Counted from the first letter of the stretch, positions 1-6,127 are shown. The stretch is DNA of 9,463 bases from Candidatus Thorarchaeota archaeon (GCA_016839345.1 JAEOUL010000263.1:1-9463), one strand, 5' to 3'. Made by a program: numbers and translations. The notes: generated from the sequence alone by a model not told the origin.

Positions 1-145
1 CATGATCTTTCAATCTAACATTAGAGTCCAATATTACCTCAGGACCTTCTGTCTTGTAGAATATTAATCCCCGTTGCATCTCTCCCTTTTCTGGAAAAAT
101 TTTGATTGGGATTCCATCTGATTTTTGGTCAAGAGAGTTTGGCAT
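1..145 (-). CDS. Hypothetical protein, N-terminal part (cut by left window edge)
   Basis: Read on the minus strand, an ATG at 145-143 opens a frame of 48 codons that is still open at the window edge. The protein begins MPNSLDQKSDGIPIKIFPEK and continues with alternating hydrophobic and charged residues (RGLIFYKTEG, PEVILDSNVRLKD), which looks like a soluble beta-rich fold rather than chance translation. There is an in-frame stop (TAA) at 175-173. A TTG directly before the ATG is a possible alternative start. A TATA-like A/T stretch 25-32 bases upstream fits a leaderless transcript, and no Shine-Dalgarno sequence is visible. I do not recognise the family from 48 residues. Reality of the gene is likely; function is unknown. 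Confidence 0.6.
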   Translation of the reverse strand, partial: MPNSLDQKSDGIPIKIFPEKGEMQRGLIFYKTEGPEVILDSNVRLKDH

Positions 146-169
146 CAAGCTAAATTTGAAAATCAGTCT

Positions 170-177
170 TATTTATT
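170..177 (-). promoter_or_regulatory. TATA-like box for the left-edge gene
   Basis: On the minus strand the bases AATAAATA lie 25-32 bases before the ATG at 145. This is the usual distance between an archaeal TATA box and a transcription start, so translation may begin at or near the first base of the RNA. The region is generally A/T rich, so the match is only suggestive. Confidence 0.35.
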
Positions 178-202
178 CTGCTACTTATTGAATTGTCATT
201 GT

Positions 203-250
203 AAAAAAAGGAAAAATGTCGGAACGAACTTAATTAGTCAGTTCCGACAT
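203..250 (-). terminator. Hairpin plus T-tract terminator, minus strand
   Basis: Bases 216-225 (ATGTCGGAAC) and 241-250 (GTTCCGACAT) form a perfect 10-bp stem around a 15-base loop. Read on the minus strand, the stem is followed by TTTT, CC and a run of seven T (209-203). No T-run follows on the plus side, so the terminator acts leftwards. It sits just after the stop of the 37-codon ORF at 265-378 and before the start of the left-edge gene, separating two transcription units. Confidence 0.7.
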
Positions 251-264
251 GAATGTATATGTTA

Positions 265-378
265 TCACCAAGGCTCGAAGGGTGGTCTGTCTGGATCACA
301 GCAGATTATGTCACGCTCAAAAGGAGACTTGGAGCTATCAATTGTTTCAATATACTGATTCTCGATGTTGTTCTGCAT
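265..378 (-). CDS. Possible small protein, 37 residues, unknown function
   Basis: An ATG at 378-376 on the minus strand starts a 37-codon frame ending in TGA at 267-265. The protein begins MQNNIENQYIETIDSSKSPF and ends with a striking Cys-Cys and proline-rich tail (DIICCDPDRPPFEPW). A stop codon lies only three codons upstream of the ATG, so this is not the end of a longer gene. The ORF is followed after about 15 bases by a strong minus-strand terminator, which argues that this strand is transcribed here. There is no clear Shine-Dalgarno sequence and no good TATA box at the expected distance. Composition looks protein-like, but the length allows chance. The region could instead be a small untranslated RNA ending at the same hairpin. 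Confidence 0.45.
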   Translation of the reverse strand: MQNNIENQYIETIDSSKSPFERDIICCDPDRPPFEPW

Positions 379-696
379 TGTAGTTCAGATACTAGTGTAG
401 ATTCAAGTTCGAGAAACCAACAGATTCATTCGAGCTAGTTATGTCTGACAAAGTGACGGTCTTCAACTCCAGAGTGACAAAAAGTAGGAAATTTCCGGGA
501 GGTCTTTATTAGGGAGAGAAGAGCACAGATTTTACGAATCTAATTTTCTAACAGGAGATATTAGGATATATCACAATATAGATTTTCCAGAGAAGGAATT
601 TTAAAGCAGTTTCAAAAGCAGTGGTGCTTATTTATATCTCTCAGGTGAATAATAACATCTACTGGGGGCGATCGTATAGTAGGTAGGAAAGCTAAG
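379..696. other. Intergenic stretch with no convincing gene
   Basis: I see no convincing protein gene or tRNA here on either strand. The stretch is A/T rich and holds a perfect 10-bp palindrome GGAAATTTCC (487-496). It also holds a direct repeat AAAGCAGT (603-610 and 615-622) and a short stem AAGCA/TGCTT (616-620 with 625-629) next to a TATA-like TTTATATC (631-638). A second TATA-like TATAGT lies at 675-680. These last elements could form the promoter region of the gene at 697, but none is strong. A minus-strand frame of about 40 codons ends inside the stretch but lacks an ATG. Confidence 0.5.
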
Positions 697-1077
697 GTGA
701 GATATGTCAATGCATGCCCATGCCATCGTATTTTCGAAAATGAACAACTATGCATTAACGAGAACCCAGTAAAGCTGATAGTGACATTCGATATCAATAA
801 AGAACTGATAGGAAGTGAATTCATTCCACAATCATTCACTAGGATCAAAGAAGCGGACAACCTGTGCTTTTGTGTAATCTACTTAGATGAGAGTGAAAAT
901 CGATTCTATTGTCTATCTCAAGATAGGCGGATTCAAGTACAGGGAGAAGAGGTTAGAGGAGATGAAATGAAGAAAGCACTGAAGATGCTAATTCCAGAAA
1001 ATACTCTCTACGAACCTGAGCTGTGTAATGAGTGTCTTTACAATGTTTTGGCTTTGTTGAAGAATATTGGAGAATAA
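697..1077 (+). CDS. Cys-rich hypothetical protein, 126 residues
   Basis: The start is a GTG at 697. The frame is closed upstream by TGA at 646-648, and the next in-frame ATG would remove about 90 residues, so GTG is the only sensible start. The protein has eight cysteines, arranged as CPC (7-9), C19, CFC (57-59), C72 and CNEC (110-113), a pattern that suggests a zinc or metal site. The middle part (about 25-85) looks like beta strands (VKLIVTFDI, NLCFCVIYLD) and the end like two helices (EMKKALKMLI, LYNVLALLKN). It has no signal peptide or membrane segment, so it should be cytoplasmic. It lies 74 bases before mre11 on the same strand; cotranscription is possible, but a separate promoter for mre11 is also plausible. 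I do not recognise a family. Confidence 0.62.
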   Translation: MRYVNACPCHRIFENEQLCINENPVKLIVTFDINKELIGSEFIPQSFTRIKEADNLCFCVIYLDESENRFYCLSQDRRIQVQGEEVRGDEMKKALKMLIPENTLYEPELCNECLYNVLALLKNIGE

Positions 1078-1117
1078 TCTCGTTCCATATAACAAGTTGA
1101 TTCAAATAGAGCATTGA

Positions 1118-1151
1118 CTATACACCTCCCGGGTAATTTGTTTCGGGGGTT
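1118..1151 (+). promoter_or_regulatory. Possible promoter/leader of mre11 with weak hairpin
   Basis: A TATA-like CTATACAC (1118-1125) lies about 30 bases before the TTG start of mre11. Between them, bases 1126-1131 can pair with 1144-1149 (six pairs including one G-T wobble, 12-base loop). The right arm CGGGGG is the only G-rich, ribosome-binding-like sequence before the TTG, with a very short spacing. The hairpin followed by TTTT could equally be a weak terminator of the gene ending at 1077. Confidence 0.3.
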
Positions 1152-2240
1152 TTGGACATAGTACGCATAGCGCACATCTCTGATTCGCATCTTGGAAGTT
1201 CTATATTTCAATTAACAGAACGTCGGGACGACGCACGGAAATGTTTCAAGAAATCAATCGAGATGGCAATGAAACATTCACCAGACATCTTGGTTCATAC
1301 AGGTGATTTGTTTCATTCACACCTTCCTCAGAATGATGACTTGATTTTCGTTATCGAGTTGTTCAAGAGTCTCAAAGAAAAGGTACGACTCATTGTGCTT
1401 GATGGAAATCACGATATACCATATGGATATCGCCACAATTACAGTCCGCTCCGGGGTCTCGAAACTATGGAACTTATTGTTTCGACCGGCTCTGGACCTT
1501 ATTCAACCTTTACCGAAGCATTTGATGGTAAAAAAGTGGAAATTCATCTAGTTTCATGGACCTCCGTTCCCCAGTTTGAACAATTTTTGAATTCAGCCCA
1601 GCCAACCGAAAAGATTGCACTCTTCTTTGCACATGACATTGAATTACCAAAAGAGAATCTACCAGTTTTTTTCAACTACTATGGATGTGGTCACAAACAC
1701 AATTTTTGGCTTGATGAAGAATATGACATCGGGAGACCTGGTTCAACATGCTTTGTGAATTGGAGCCGAGAAATGGGTAGAAAGAAGAAGCTCATCGTCG
1801 TTGATGTGGATAACTCGGGTGAAAATGAATATACATTGGAAACTCTGAATGATGTGAGAGAGTTCAAATTCGTTACAGGTCTTGATATCACTGGTTTGAA
1901 TGCAGAGGAAGTGAACACGATGCTGAAGACTTCACTTACAAAGCTTTCTCCAAAGAAGAAGAAACCAATTATCATTGTTCATGTGAATGGATTGATTGAT
2001 ACTGAAACCGAGAGGGGAATCGAACGTAGTGCTCTTCTTGAGTACGGAGAAAAGAGGCTAGACCCACTATTTCTGCATATTGAACCAAACTGGTCATCGA
2101 TTGGACCACGACCTGTACAGCTCTCTGAACCTCTGGATGTTGAAACCTCAATCCTAGAGTATATGGAGCAGACGAAGGATAAACGAGCGGGTCAGGTCAA
2201 GCGTATGATGCCACGTTTTTTTGGAGGTGAGCCCAAGTGA
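1152..2240 (+). CDS. mre11: DNA double-strand break repair nuclease Mre11
   Basis: This is a Mn-dependent 3'-5' exonuclease and endonuclease that works with Rad50 at DNA ends. The calcineurin-like phosphoesterase motifs are complete: DSH (D11, H13), GD (D52), GNHD (85-88), AHD (H161) and GHKH (180-183), which together hold the two metal ions. Residues from about 190 to 270 should form the capping domain, and the basic, proline-containing C-terminus (to 362) is where archaeal Mre11 binds Rad50. At 362 residues it is somewhat short for the archaeal family, with the loss at the C-terminal side. The start is a TTG: an in-frame TAA lies at 1134-1136, no other start codon lies between them, and the conserved RIAHISDSHL must begin directly after it. 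The stop overlaps the rad50 start by four bases (GTGA), so the two are translationally coupled. Confidence 0.93.
   Translation: MDIVRIAHISDSHLGSSIFQLTERRDDARKCFKKSIEMAMKHSPDILVHTGDLFHSHLPQNDDLIFVIELFKSLKEKVRLIVLDGNHDIPYGYRHNYSPLRGLETMELIVSTGSGPYSTFTEAFDGKKVEIHLVSWTSVPQFEQFLNSAQPTEKIALFFAHDIELPKENLPVFFNYYGCGHKHNFWLDEEYDIGRPGSTCFVNWSREMGRKKKLIVVDVDNSGENEYTLETLNDVREFKFVTGLDITGLNAEEVNTMLKTSLTKLSPKKKKPIIIVHVNGLIDTETERGIERSALLEYGEKRLDPLFLHIEPNWSSIGPRPVQLSEPLDVETSILEYMEQTKDKRAGQVKRMMPRFFGGEPK
2223..2230 (+). promoter_or_regulatory. Strong ribosome binding site of rad50
   Basis: GGAGGTGA lies inside the last codons of mre11 and matches the complement of the archaeal 16S rRNA 3' end. The core GGAGG is nine bases before the GTG at 2237. 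This fixes the rad50 start and shows that the GTG inside the GTGA overlap is used. Confidence 0.75.
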
Positions 2241-3520
2241 TTAGGCGGCTTGGTCTTCAGAACTTCAAGATCTACAAGAAACAGGAGTTCAAGTTCGAGG
2301 ATGGATCCACAGCAATAGTAGGTCCGAACGGATCAGGCAAGACCACGATTCTTGAAGCCATTGAGTTTGGGTTATTCAGGATGGTAACAAGGAAAGAGAA
2401 GAAGGTTGCACAGGTTGAGGACCTCATTAACCCAAAGGGGAAGAGGGCTATTGTGGAGCTCGAGTTCAAAGCACCTGTGAACCGAAGGGAGTACTTGGTG
2501 AAACGAACGATATACCCAGGTGAAACTAGGGCGGAGCTCTTTGAGGTTGGAAAAAAGGACCCAGAGATCATGGGCGCTACAAGAGTCGATGACAAGATTG
2601 TAGATCTATTGGGAATGGACCGGAATGCCTTCTCAGCCCTGACATATGTTCGACAGGGTGAGATAGACAGACTCTCAAGGTTGACTCCTAAAGGGAGAAG
2701 AACCGACCTCTATTCAATGATGGGTCTCGGTATCTACGACAAGCAGAGTTCCAAGGTACAGAAAGAGATCAAAAAAATGGACAAGGACCTCCAGAGCATT
2801 GTGGAGTCAACGAAACGATTACGGGAAGTACAGGCACATCTTCCAGAGAAGAAGGACATCACTGCGGCTCTCAAAGCCCTCGAAATACTGGAAGAATCAC
2901 TTGGCAAAGAACCGATCAAGAAGGTTCGAGATGTGATTCAGAAAGTCAGCGAGTCAGTAATGGTTGTTGAAGACCAACTCAGTTCTCCTGAATTGTCCGA
3001 GAGACCGGAAGAGCTCGAGGAAGAGTCAGAGGTAGCCAAGTACCTTAAGACCCTGCTTGACACAATCCCAGATGTAGCTGAGAATCAACTGAGACCCCAC
3101 ATCAGAAACGAGGCACGTATCATCTTCAGAGAAATATTTGGAGATCGATACAGTGACCTTGTGATTGATGACGACTACGAGATAGCATTGTATGATCTTC
3201 AAGGAAACAGGATTTCTCTAATGGCTGCAAGTGGGGGGGAAGATGTCTGCGTCAACTTCGCTCTTCGTGTGGCTGTGAACACAGCCCTGCAGAAGCACTC
3301 TATCAGTGGACCTCCGCCAGGGATAATTATCCTGGATGAGCCCGGAGCAGGACTTGACGCTCAACGTCGGATGTGGCTACCTGAAGCAATCAATAGACTC
3401 GATGTTGTTAAGCAAGTCATAGTAGTGACGCATATGGAGGAACTAAAGGGATCGACAGACCACGTGATATCCCTCATCCCACAGGGAAAGGGAAGACAAC
3501 CACTTGTTGAGGTGGATTAG
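2237..3520 (+). CDS. rad50: Short Rad50-type SMC-like ATPase without long coiled coil or zinc hook
   Basis: This is the ATPase partner of Mre11; ATP binding should close two heads over DNA and control the nuclease. The head is complete: N-terminal strand and Walker A GPNGSGKTT (29-37), Q-loop Q140 in YVRQGEIDRL, signature ASGGED (331-336), Walker B IIILDEP (363-369), D-loop GLD (372-374) and H-loop TH (398-399). Known archaeal Rad50 proteins have roughly 850-900 residues, with several hundred in a coiled coil tipped by a CxxC hook. Here the N- and C-lobes are separated by only about 110 residues (170-280): short helical segments around a Pro- and Glu-rich middle. The sole cysteine is C338 in the signature helix, so no hook exists. 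The residue after SGGE is Asp, where Arg, Lys or Thr is more usual. The frame is uninterrupted and motif spacing within each lobe is normal, so this is a compact protein rather than a broken gene. Start GTG is supported by the strong ribosome binding site. Confidence 0.88.
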   Translation: MIRRLGLQNFKIYKKQEFKFEDGSTAIVGPNGSGKTTILEAIEFGLFRMVTRKEKKVAQVEDLINPKGKRAIVELEFKAPVNRREYLVKRTIYPGETRAELFEVGKKDPEIMGATRVDDKIVDLLGMDRNAFSALTYVRQGEIDRLSRLTPKGRRTDLYSMMGLGIYDKQSSKVQKEIKKMDKDLQSIVESTKRLREVQAHLPEKKDITAALKALEILEESLGKEPIKKVRDVIQKVSESVMVVEDQLSSPELSERPEELEEESEVAKYLKTLLDTIPDVAENQLRPHIRNEARIIFREIFGDRYSDLVIDDDYEIALYDLQGNRISLMAASGGEDVCVNFALRVAVNTALQKHSISGPPPGIIILDEPGAGLDAQRRMWLPEAINRLDVVKQVIVVTHMEELKGSTDHVISLIPQGKGRQPLVEVD

Positions 3521-3735
3521 TTGGTAGGTAATGAAGAAAAAAAACAGCTGAAGGAAAACCGCTCAGCCTTCAACAAGTTGATGATGGAAATAATGAACCC
3601 ATCAAAATGAATCCTCGCATAGCTGAATCCTAGATTTGTATTCTTGAAGAATGAGATAGTATTTCTATTGTAGAGGGTGATGAAGAACATCCAGTGAAAA
3701 TAAGAATAATTGTTAAAAAAAGGGGAAAATCATAG
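3521..3735 (+). pseudogene. Probable remnant of a small gene behind rad50
   Basis: Directly after the rad50 stop, a TTG at 3521 opens 29 codons (begins MVGNEEKKQLKENRSAFNKL, ends at TGA 3608-3610). The neighbouring frame, entered near 3590, continues in protein-like fashion (NEPIKMNPRIAES), with TAG at 3631 and TGA at 3652. It then reads SISIVEGDEEHPVKIRIIVKK and stops at 3733-3735. One frameshift plus two point mutations would restore a protein of about 70 residues on the rad50 operon. Charged helical and beta-like segments make chance less likely, but this is a judgement by eye. Alternatives are a genuine 29-residue protein followed by noncoding DNA, sequencing errors, or pure intergenic sequence. 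The family is not recognised. Confidence 0.4.
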
Positions 3736-3740
3736 CTATG
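3712..3740 (-). terminator. Possible T-tract terminator after the oxidoreductase gene
   Basis: Read leftwards from the stop at 3762-3764, the minus strand shows a 10-bp palindrome CATAGCTATG (3731-3740), then ATTTTCCCC and a run of seven T (3721-3715). Archaeal termination often needs only a T-tract, so this is a reasonable end for the leftward transcript. The palindrome has no spare loop and would make a poor hairpin. The convergent rad50 transcript has no clear terminator of its own. Confidence 0.4.
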
Positions 3741-3761
3741 TTGACTTATGATTGATCTAAA

Positions 3762-4952
3762 CTAAGAATCATCAAAGATTGCTTGCTTGATGTCAGTGAC
3801 CTTTTCACCTTTCATTATTAGACTGCGCAGCTTGAGTGCCACTTTGCGATTTCCAAGTGCAATACCGCCAACAACAACATCATCTTTCAAGACTGCCTTG
3901 AAGTATTTCCCATTCTCCATATCAATTGATACAATGGTTTCAAATTCGGGAGACTCTGGATGGACCAGTCCAATACTTGTCAGATCAATTCCTGCCACCT
4001 GCAGTTGGTTTGAGGGTGTGACTCCTTCGAACTTCGCACTCCCAAATTCGAGCATGTTCTGAGCTGCGATTTTTGCTGTAGCTGTCGCCCAAGGGATAAT
4101 TCCATACCAAGTACCATTGAATTCCATACAGTCTCCTGCAGCAAAGATACCAGGAGATGAGGTCTGCATGTGTTCGTCAACAGCTATCCCCATTTTGTAT
4201 TCGATGCCTGAGTTCTTTGCTATGATTGTGTTGGAGCGAACTCCAGTGGCGATGACAACTAGATCTCCTTGTATGTGATCACCCTGATTGGACACAATGC
4301 CAGTAGCATCCTCTTCACCCGTTATGCCCTTACAAGCGAATCCAGTTAGAACCTGAATTCCCATCAAATCCAGTTGCTTAGTAAGAACACTGCTTCCGAG
4401 AGCATCCAGTTGTACAGGTAGCAGACGGTTATCATAATCAACAACTATAGGCTCACCGCCTACCTCCTTAATTGCCGCCGCGAGCTCAATACCAAGAATC
4501 CCTCCGCCGATAACGATCTCACGACCAGCTCCTTTAACTGCCTCACGTATGTCCAGGGCATCATCTAATGTTCGAATCACATGAACATTGTTTTTATGCA
4601 GCCCTTCAAAGGGAGGTATGTGAGGGCGACAGCCTACTGCGATGAGTATTGAGTCATAATCTCCGTAGTCCTCTGCTGTCGAAATGACTCGTTTCCTCTC
4701 GGGGTCAATTTGAAAAACCGGAGAAGAAAGATAGAGGTCAACATCATTATTCAAGTACCAGTCTAAATCGTGTCGGATGGTTTCTTTTATGGTACGCCGA
4801 TTGGCAACAAGATCAATTAGATTGGGCCGAGGATAATATGGATGTCTCTCATCGGTAAAGACATCAATCTCGATTGCCTTGTCCTTGCCTCGAATCTCAC
4901 GCACAGCAGTGGTAGCCGCAACTCCATTACCGACAATTGCGAGTCTAGTCAT
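3762..4952 (-). CDS. FAD-dependent pyridine nucleotide oxidoreductase (NirB/rubredoxin reductase-like)
   Basis: This cytoplasmic flavoprotein should pass electrons from NADH to a small redox protein or acceptor. In the 396-residue protein, GNGVAA (8-13) binds FAD, and HPYYPRP (37-43) is the motif seen in nitrite reductase large subunit and rubredoxin reductase relatives. GGGILGIE (149-156) binds the nicotinamide nucleotide, with Asp172 at the end of the next strand favouring NADH over NADPH. VIATGVR (233-239) and FAAGDC (270-275) complete the FAD fold, and a C-terminal domain follows (about 315-396). There is no redox CxxC pair, which excludes thioredoxin and lipoamide dehydrogenase types. 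The start is the ATG at 4952: the conserved MTRLAIVGNG begins there and AGGAG lies eight bases upstream. A longer frame from 5018 would begin inside the preceding terminator. The exact acceptor cannot be read from the sequence. Confidence 0.85.
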   Translation of the reverse strand: MTRLAIVGNGVAATTAVREIRGKDKAIEIDVFTDERHPYYPRPNLIDLVANRRTIKETIRHDLDWYLNNDVDLYLSSPVFQIDPERKRVISTAEDYGDYDSILIAVGCRPHIPPFEGLHKNNVHVIRTLDDALDIREAVKGAGREIVIGGGILGIELAAAIKEVGGEPIVVDYDNRLLPVQLDALGSSVLTKQLDLMGIQVLTGFACKGITGEEDATGIVSNQGDHIQGDLVVIATGVRSNTIIAKNSGIEYKMGIAVDEHMQTSSPGIFAAGDCMEFNGTWYGIIPWATATAKIAAQNMLEFGSAKFEGVTPSNQLQVAGIDLTSIGLVHPESPEFETIVSIDMENGKYFKAVLKDDVVVGGIALGNRKVALKLRSLIMKGEKVTDIKQAIFDDS

Positions 4953-4960
4953 TTCTGAAG

Positions 4961-4965
4961 CTCCT
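4961..4965 (-). promoter_or_regulatory. Ribosome binding site deciding the oxidoreductase start
   Basis: On the minus strand AGGAG is followed by eight bases and the ATG at 4952-4950. It supports this start over the upstream ATG at 5018, which has no such site and lies in the T-run of a terminator. Confidence 0.65.
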
Positions 4966-5016
4966 ATCGAGGTCGAACACTGATTCCTTATTGAGTATGT
5001 CGGATGGAGAGTTACC

Positions 5017-5047
5017 AAAAAAGAGGAGGAGGCAAGACATGCCTCCT
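5017..5047 (-). terminator. Hairpin plus T-run terminator of the surface protein gene
   Basis: Bases 5027-5033 (AGGAGGC) and 5041-5047 (GCCTCCT) form a perfect 7-bp stem with a 7-base loop. On the minus strand this is followed, after CCTC, by six T (5022-5017). It lies nine bases after the stop of the gene ending at 5056 and before the oxidoreductase gene, so these two minus-strand genes are probably separate transcription units. Confidence 0.72.
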
Positions 5048-5055
5048 ATGGATAG

Positions 5056-6006
5056 TTATTTCCTGATTCTAACGACAACTGCTACTACTGCAACGATCAA
5101 AATCAGACCGCCAACAGCAATTAGCGTTGCTGAATCAAGAAGTGATGAACCACTAGTGTCTGATAAACCAACAATTGGATCGTAAAACAGCGTTTCATTC
5201 CCAAAGTATGGAAATGAGAGCCAGACTGATTCCCCGGCAAGGAGACCTGAGGTTGGTCCATAACTGGCTCCAACTTGGAGGCTATTTTGAGCGGCTAAAG
5301 CTGTTGGTTCGTACTCCATGAAACCATTGGAGAACTGGAATCTGGTCTGAGTTCGATTGAAATTGCGTGGAGCATTCTCAGGTTCACCATTACCATGATT
5401 GCTCTCTGCAATCACGAACTGGAAAACTAGGAGAGAATCATCACGAGTCCAAATCCAGCCATCTATTATGAGATCGAACTTGACCTCACTAGGTTTGTCC
5501 ATATCGATGTGACAGAGGATCTGCACAAAGATATCCATGTCAGGAATCGCTGGATAGTGGTTCCATTCTCCCTCTACACCTTCAGGCCTAGGATCGAATC
5601 CTGTTAGTGATGTGAAGTTGAAATGGACAGCCAAAAGTTTACCATCCTCCATTTCGGTTTCAAATCCGCTGAATTCCCAATCAGTTGTGGGAAGTGTAAA
5701 TCTTGGACTAATGTGGGGATCCACACAATGGTCGTACACACCATTTTCAGCAAGGTCATCAACCTCAAAGATTCCTAGAAATCTCATATGATAGTCGATT
5801 TGTGGATTGGTAGGGCTCCACCAGTGAAAGTGAGGCTGTTCATTTACTCCACCTATTCGAATTTCGAGATTGTCCGTGCTCAGTCTTACAATACCTTCTG
5901 AGTGTTCATACTCAAGATGATGGCTCTGAGCTGTAGCTGAAGGAAGTGAAATTCCCAGCATGATTACAGTCATCAGGGCGAGAATGATCTTTTTATGGTT
6001 CTTCAA
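5056..6006 (-). CDS. Secreted, C-terminally membrane-anchored surface protein, unknown function
   Basis: The 316-residue protein starts with a typical Sec signal peptide (MKNHKK, a hydrophobic core to about 20, cleavage likely near ATAQ at 24-27). It ends with a single membrane helix (about 295-312) and the basic tail RIRK, so the body faces the outside. The ectodomain is rich in aromatic and acidic residues (FHWWSP at 60-65, GWIWTRDD at 183-190) and is probably a beta-sandwich. It has only two cysteines (94 and 165), which might form a disulfide, and sequons at N130, N217 and N270. The start is a TTG at 6006-6004, with GGTGATC just upstream and a TATA box further out; the MKNHKK basic start of the signal peptide fits it. 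The gene is divergent from the large surface peptidase gene. I do not recognise the family; the topology is clear, the function is not. Confidence 0.78.
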   Translation of the reverse strand: MKNHKKIILALMTVIMLGISLPSATAQSHHLEYEHSEGIVRLSTDNLEIRIGGVNEQPHFHWWSPTNPQIDYHMRFLGIFEVDDLAENGVYDHCVDPHISPRFTLPTTDWEFSGFETEMEDGKLLAVHFNFTSLTGFDPRPEGVEGEWNHYPAIPDMDIFVQILCHIDMDKPSEVKFDLIIDGWIWTRDDSLLVFQFVIAESNHGNGEPENAPRNFNRTQTRFQFSNGFMEYEPTALAAQNSLQVGASYGPTSGLLAGESVWLSFPYFGNETLFYDPIVGLSDTSGSSLLDSATLIAVGGLILIVAVVAVVVRIRK

Positions 6007-6008
6007 TA

Positions 6009-6044
6009 GATCACCGAGTCAGTGCGTGTTTCGATGGTATATAA
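6009..6044 (-). promoter_or_regulatory. Promoter and ribosome binding site of the 316-residue surface protein
   Basis: On the minus strand a TATA box TTATATA (6044-6038) lies about 35 bases before the TTG start. GGTGATC (6015-6009), an exact piece of the sequence complementary to the 16S rRNA 3' end, lies two bases before the start. A transcript starting about 25 bases after the TATA box would have a leader of roughly ten bases, just long enough to carry this site. Confidence 0.6.
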
Positions 6045-6127
6045 TGAATATTGAAATAGGAAACCATTTTGGAGAAATAAACACGCCTCATAACCCTCCA
6101 TTTCATCAATGAAGATTTATGGACCAT

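Noticed and set aside
125..438. Two overlapping plus-strand frames of 77 and 61 codons
   Set aside because: They run across the minus-strand terminator hairpin and the opposite-strand ORF at 265-378, show no ribosome binding site and have unstructured, low-quality amino acid sequence.
410..440. T-arm-like TTCAAGTTCGAG suggesting a tRNA
   Set aside because: No matching acceptor stem, anticodon arm or CCA-proximal structure could be built around it on either strand.
612..860. Minus-strand frame of 82 codons opposite the Cys-rich protein
   Set aside because: It overlaps the better supported plus-strand gene, is rich in Ser and Leu as shadow frames often are, and has no supporting start signals.
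3546..3572. Short inverted repeats (GCTGA/TCAGC, TGAAGG/CCTTCA) as a rad50 terminator
   Set aside because: The alternatives are only 5-6 bp, compete with each other and are not followed by a T-run.
3578..3626. Possible box C/D guide RNA (TGATGA ... CTGA) behind rad50
   Set aside because: The outer boxes are present at a fitting distance, but no convincing internal D' and C' boxes or terminal stem are seen; such short boxes arise easily by chance.
3631..3654. TAG and TGA read through as pyrrolysine or selenocysteine
   Set aside because: A frame change is needed as well, and no recoding hairpin is evident; decay is the simpler explanation.
4953..5018. N-terminal extension of the oxidoreductase to an ATG at 5018
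   Set aside because: The extension precedes the conserved FAD-binding start, its ATG lies in the T-run of a terminator, and the ATG at 4952 has a good ribosome binding site.
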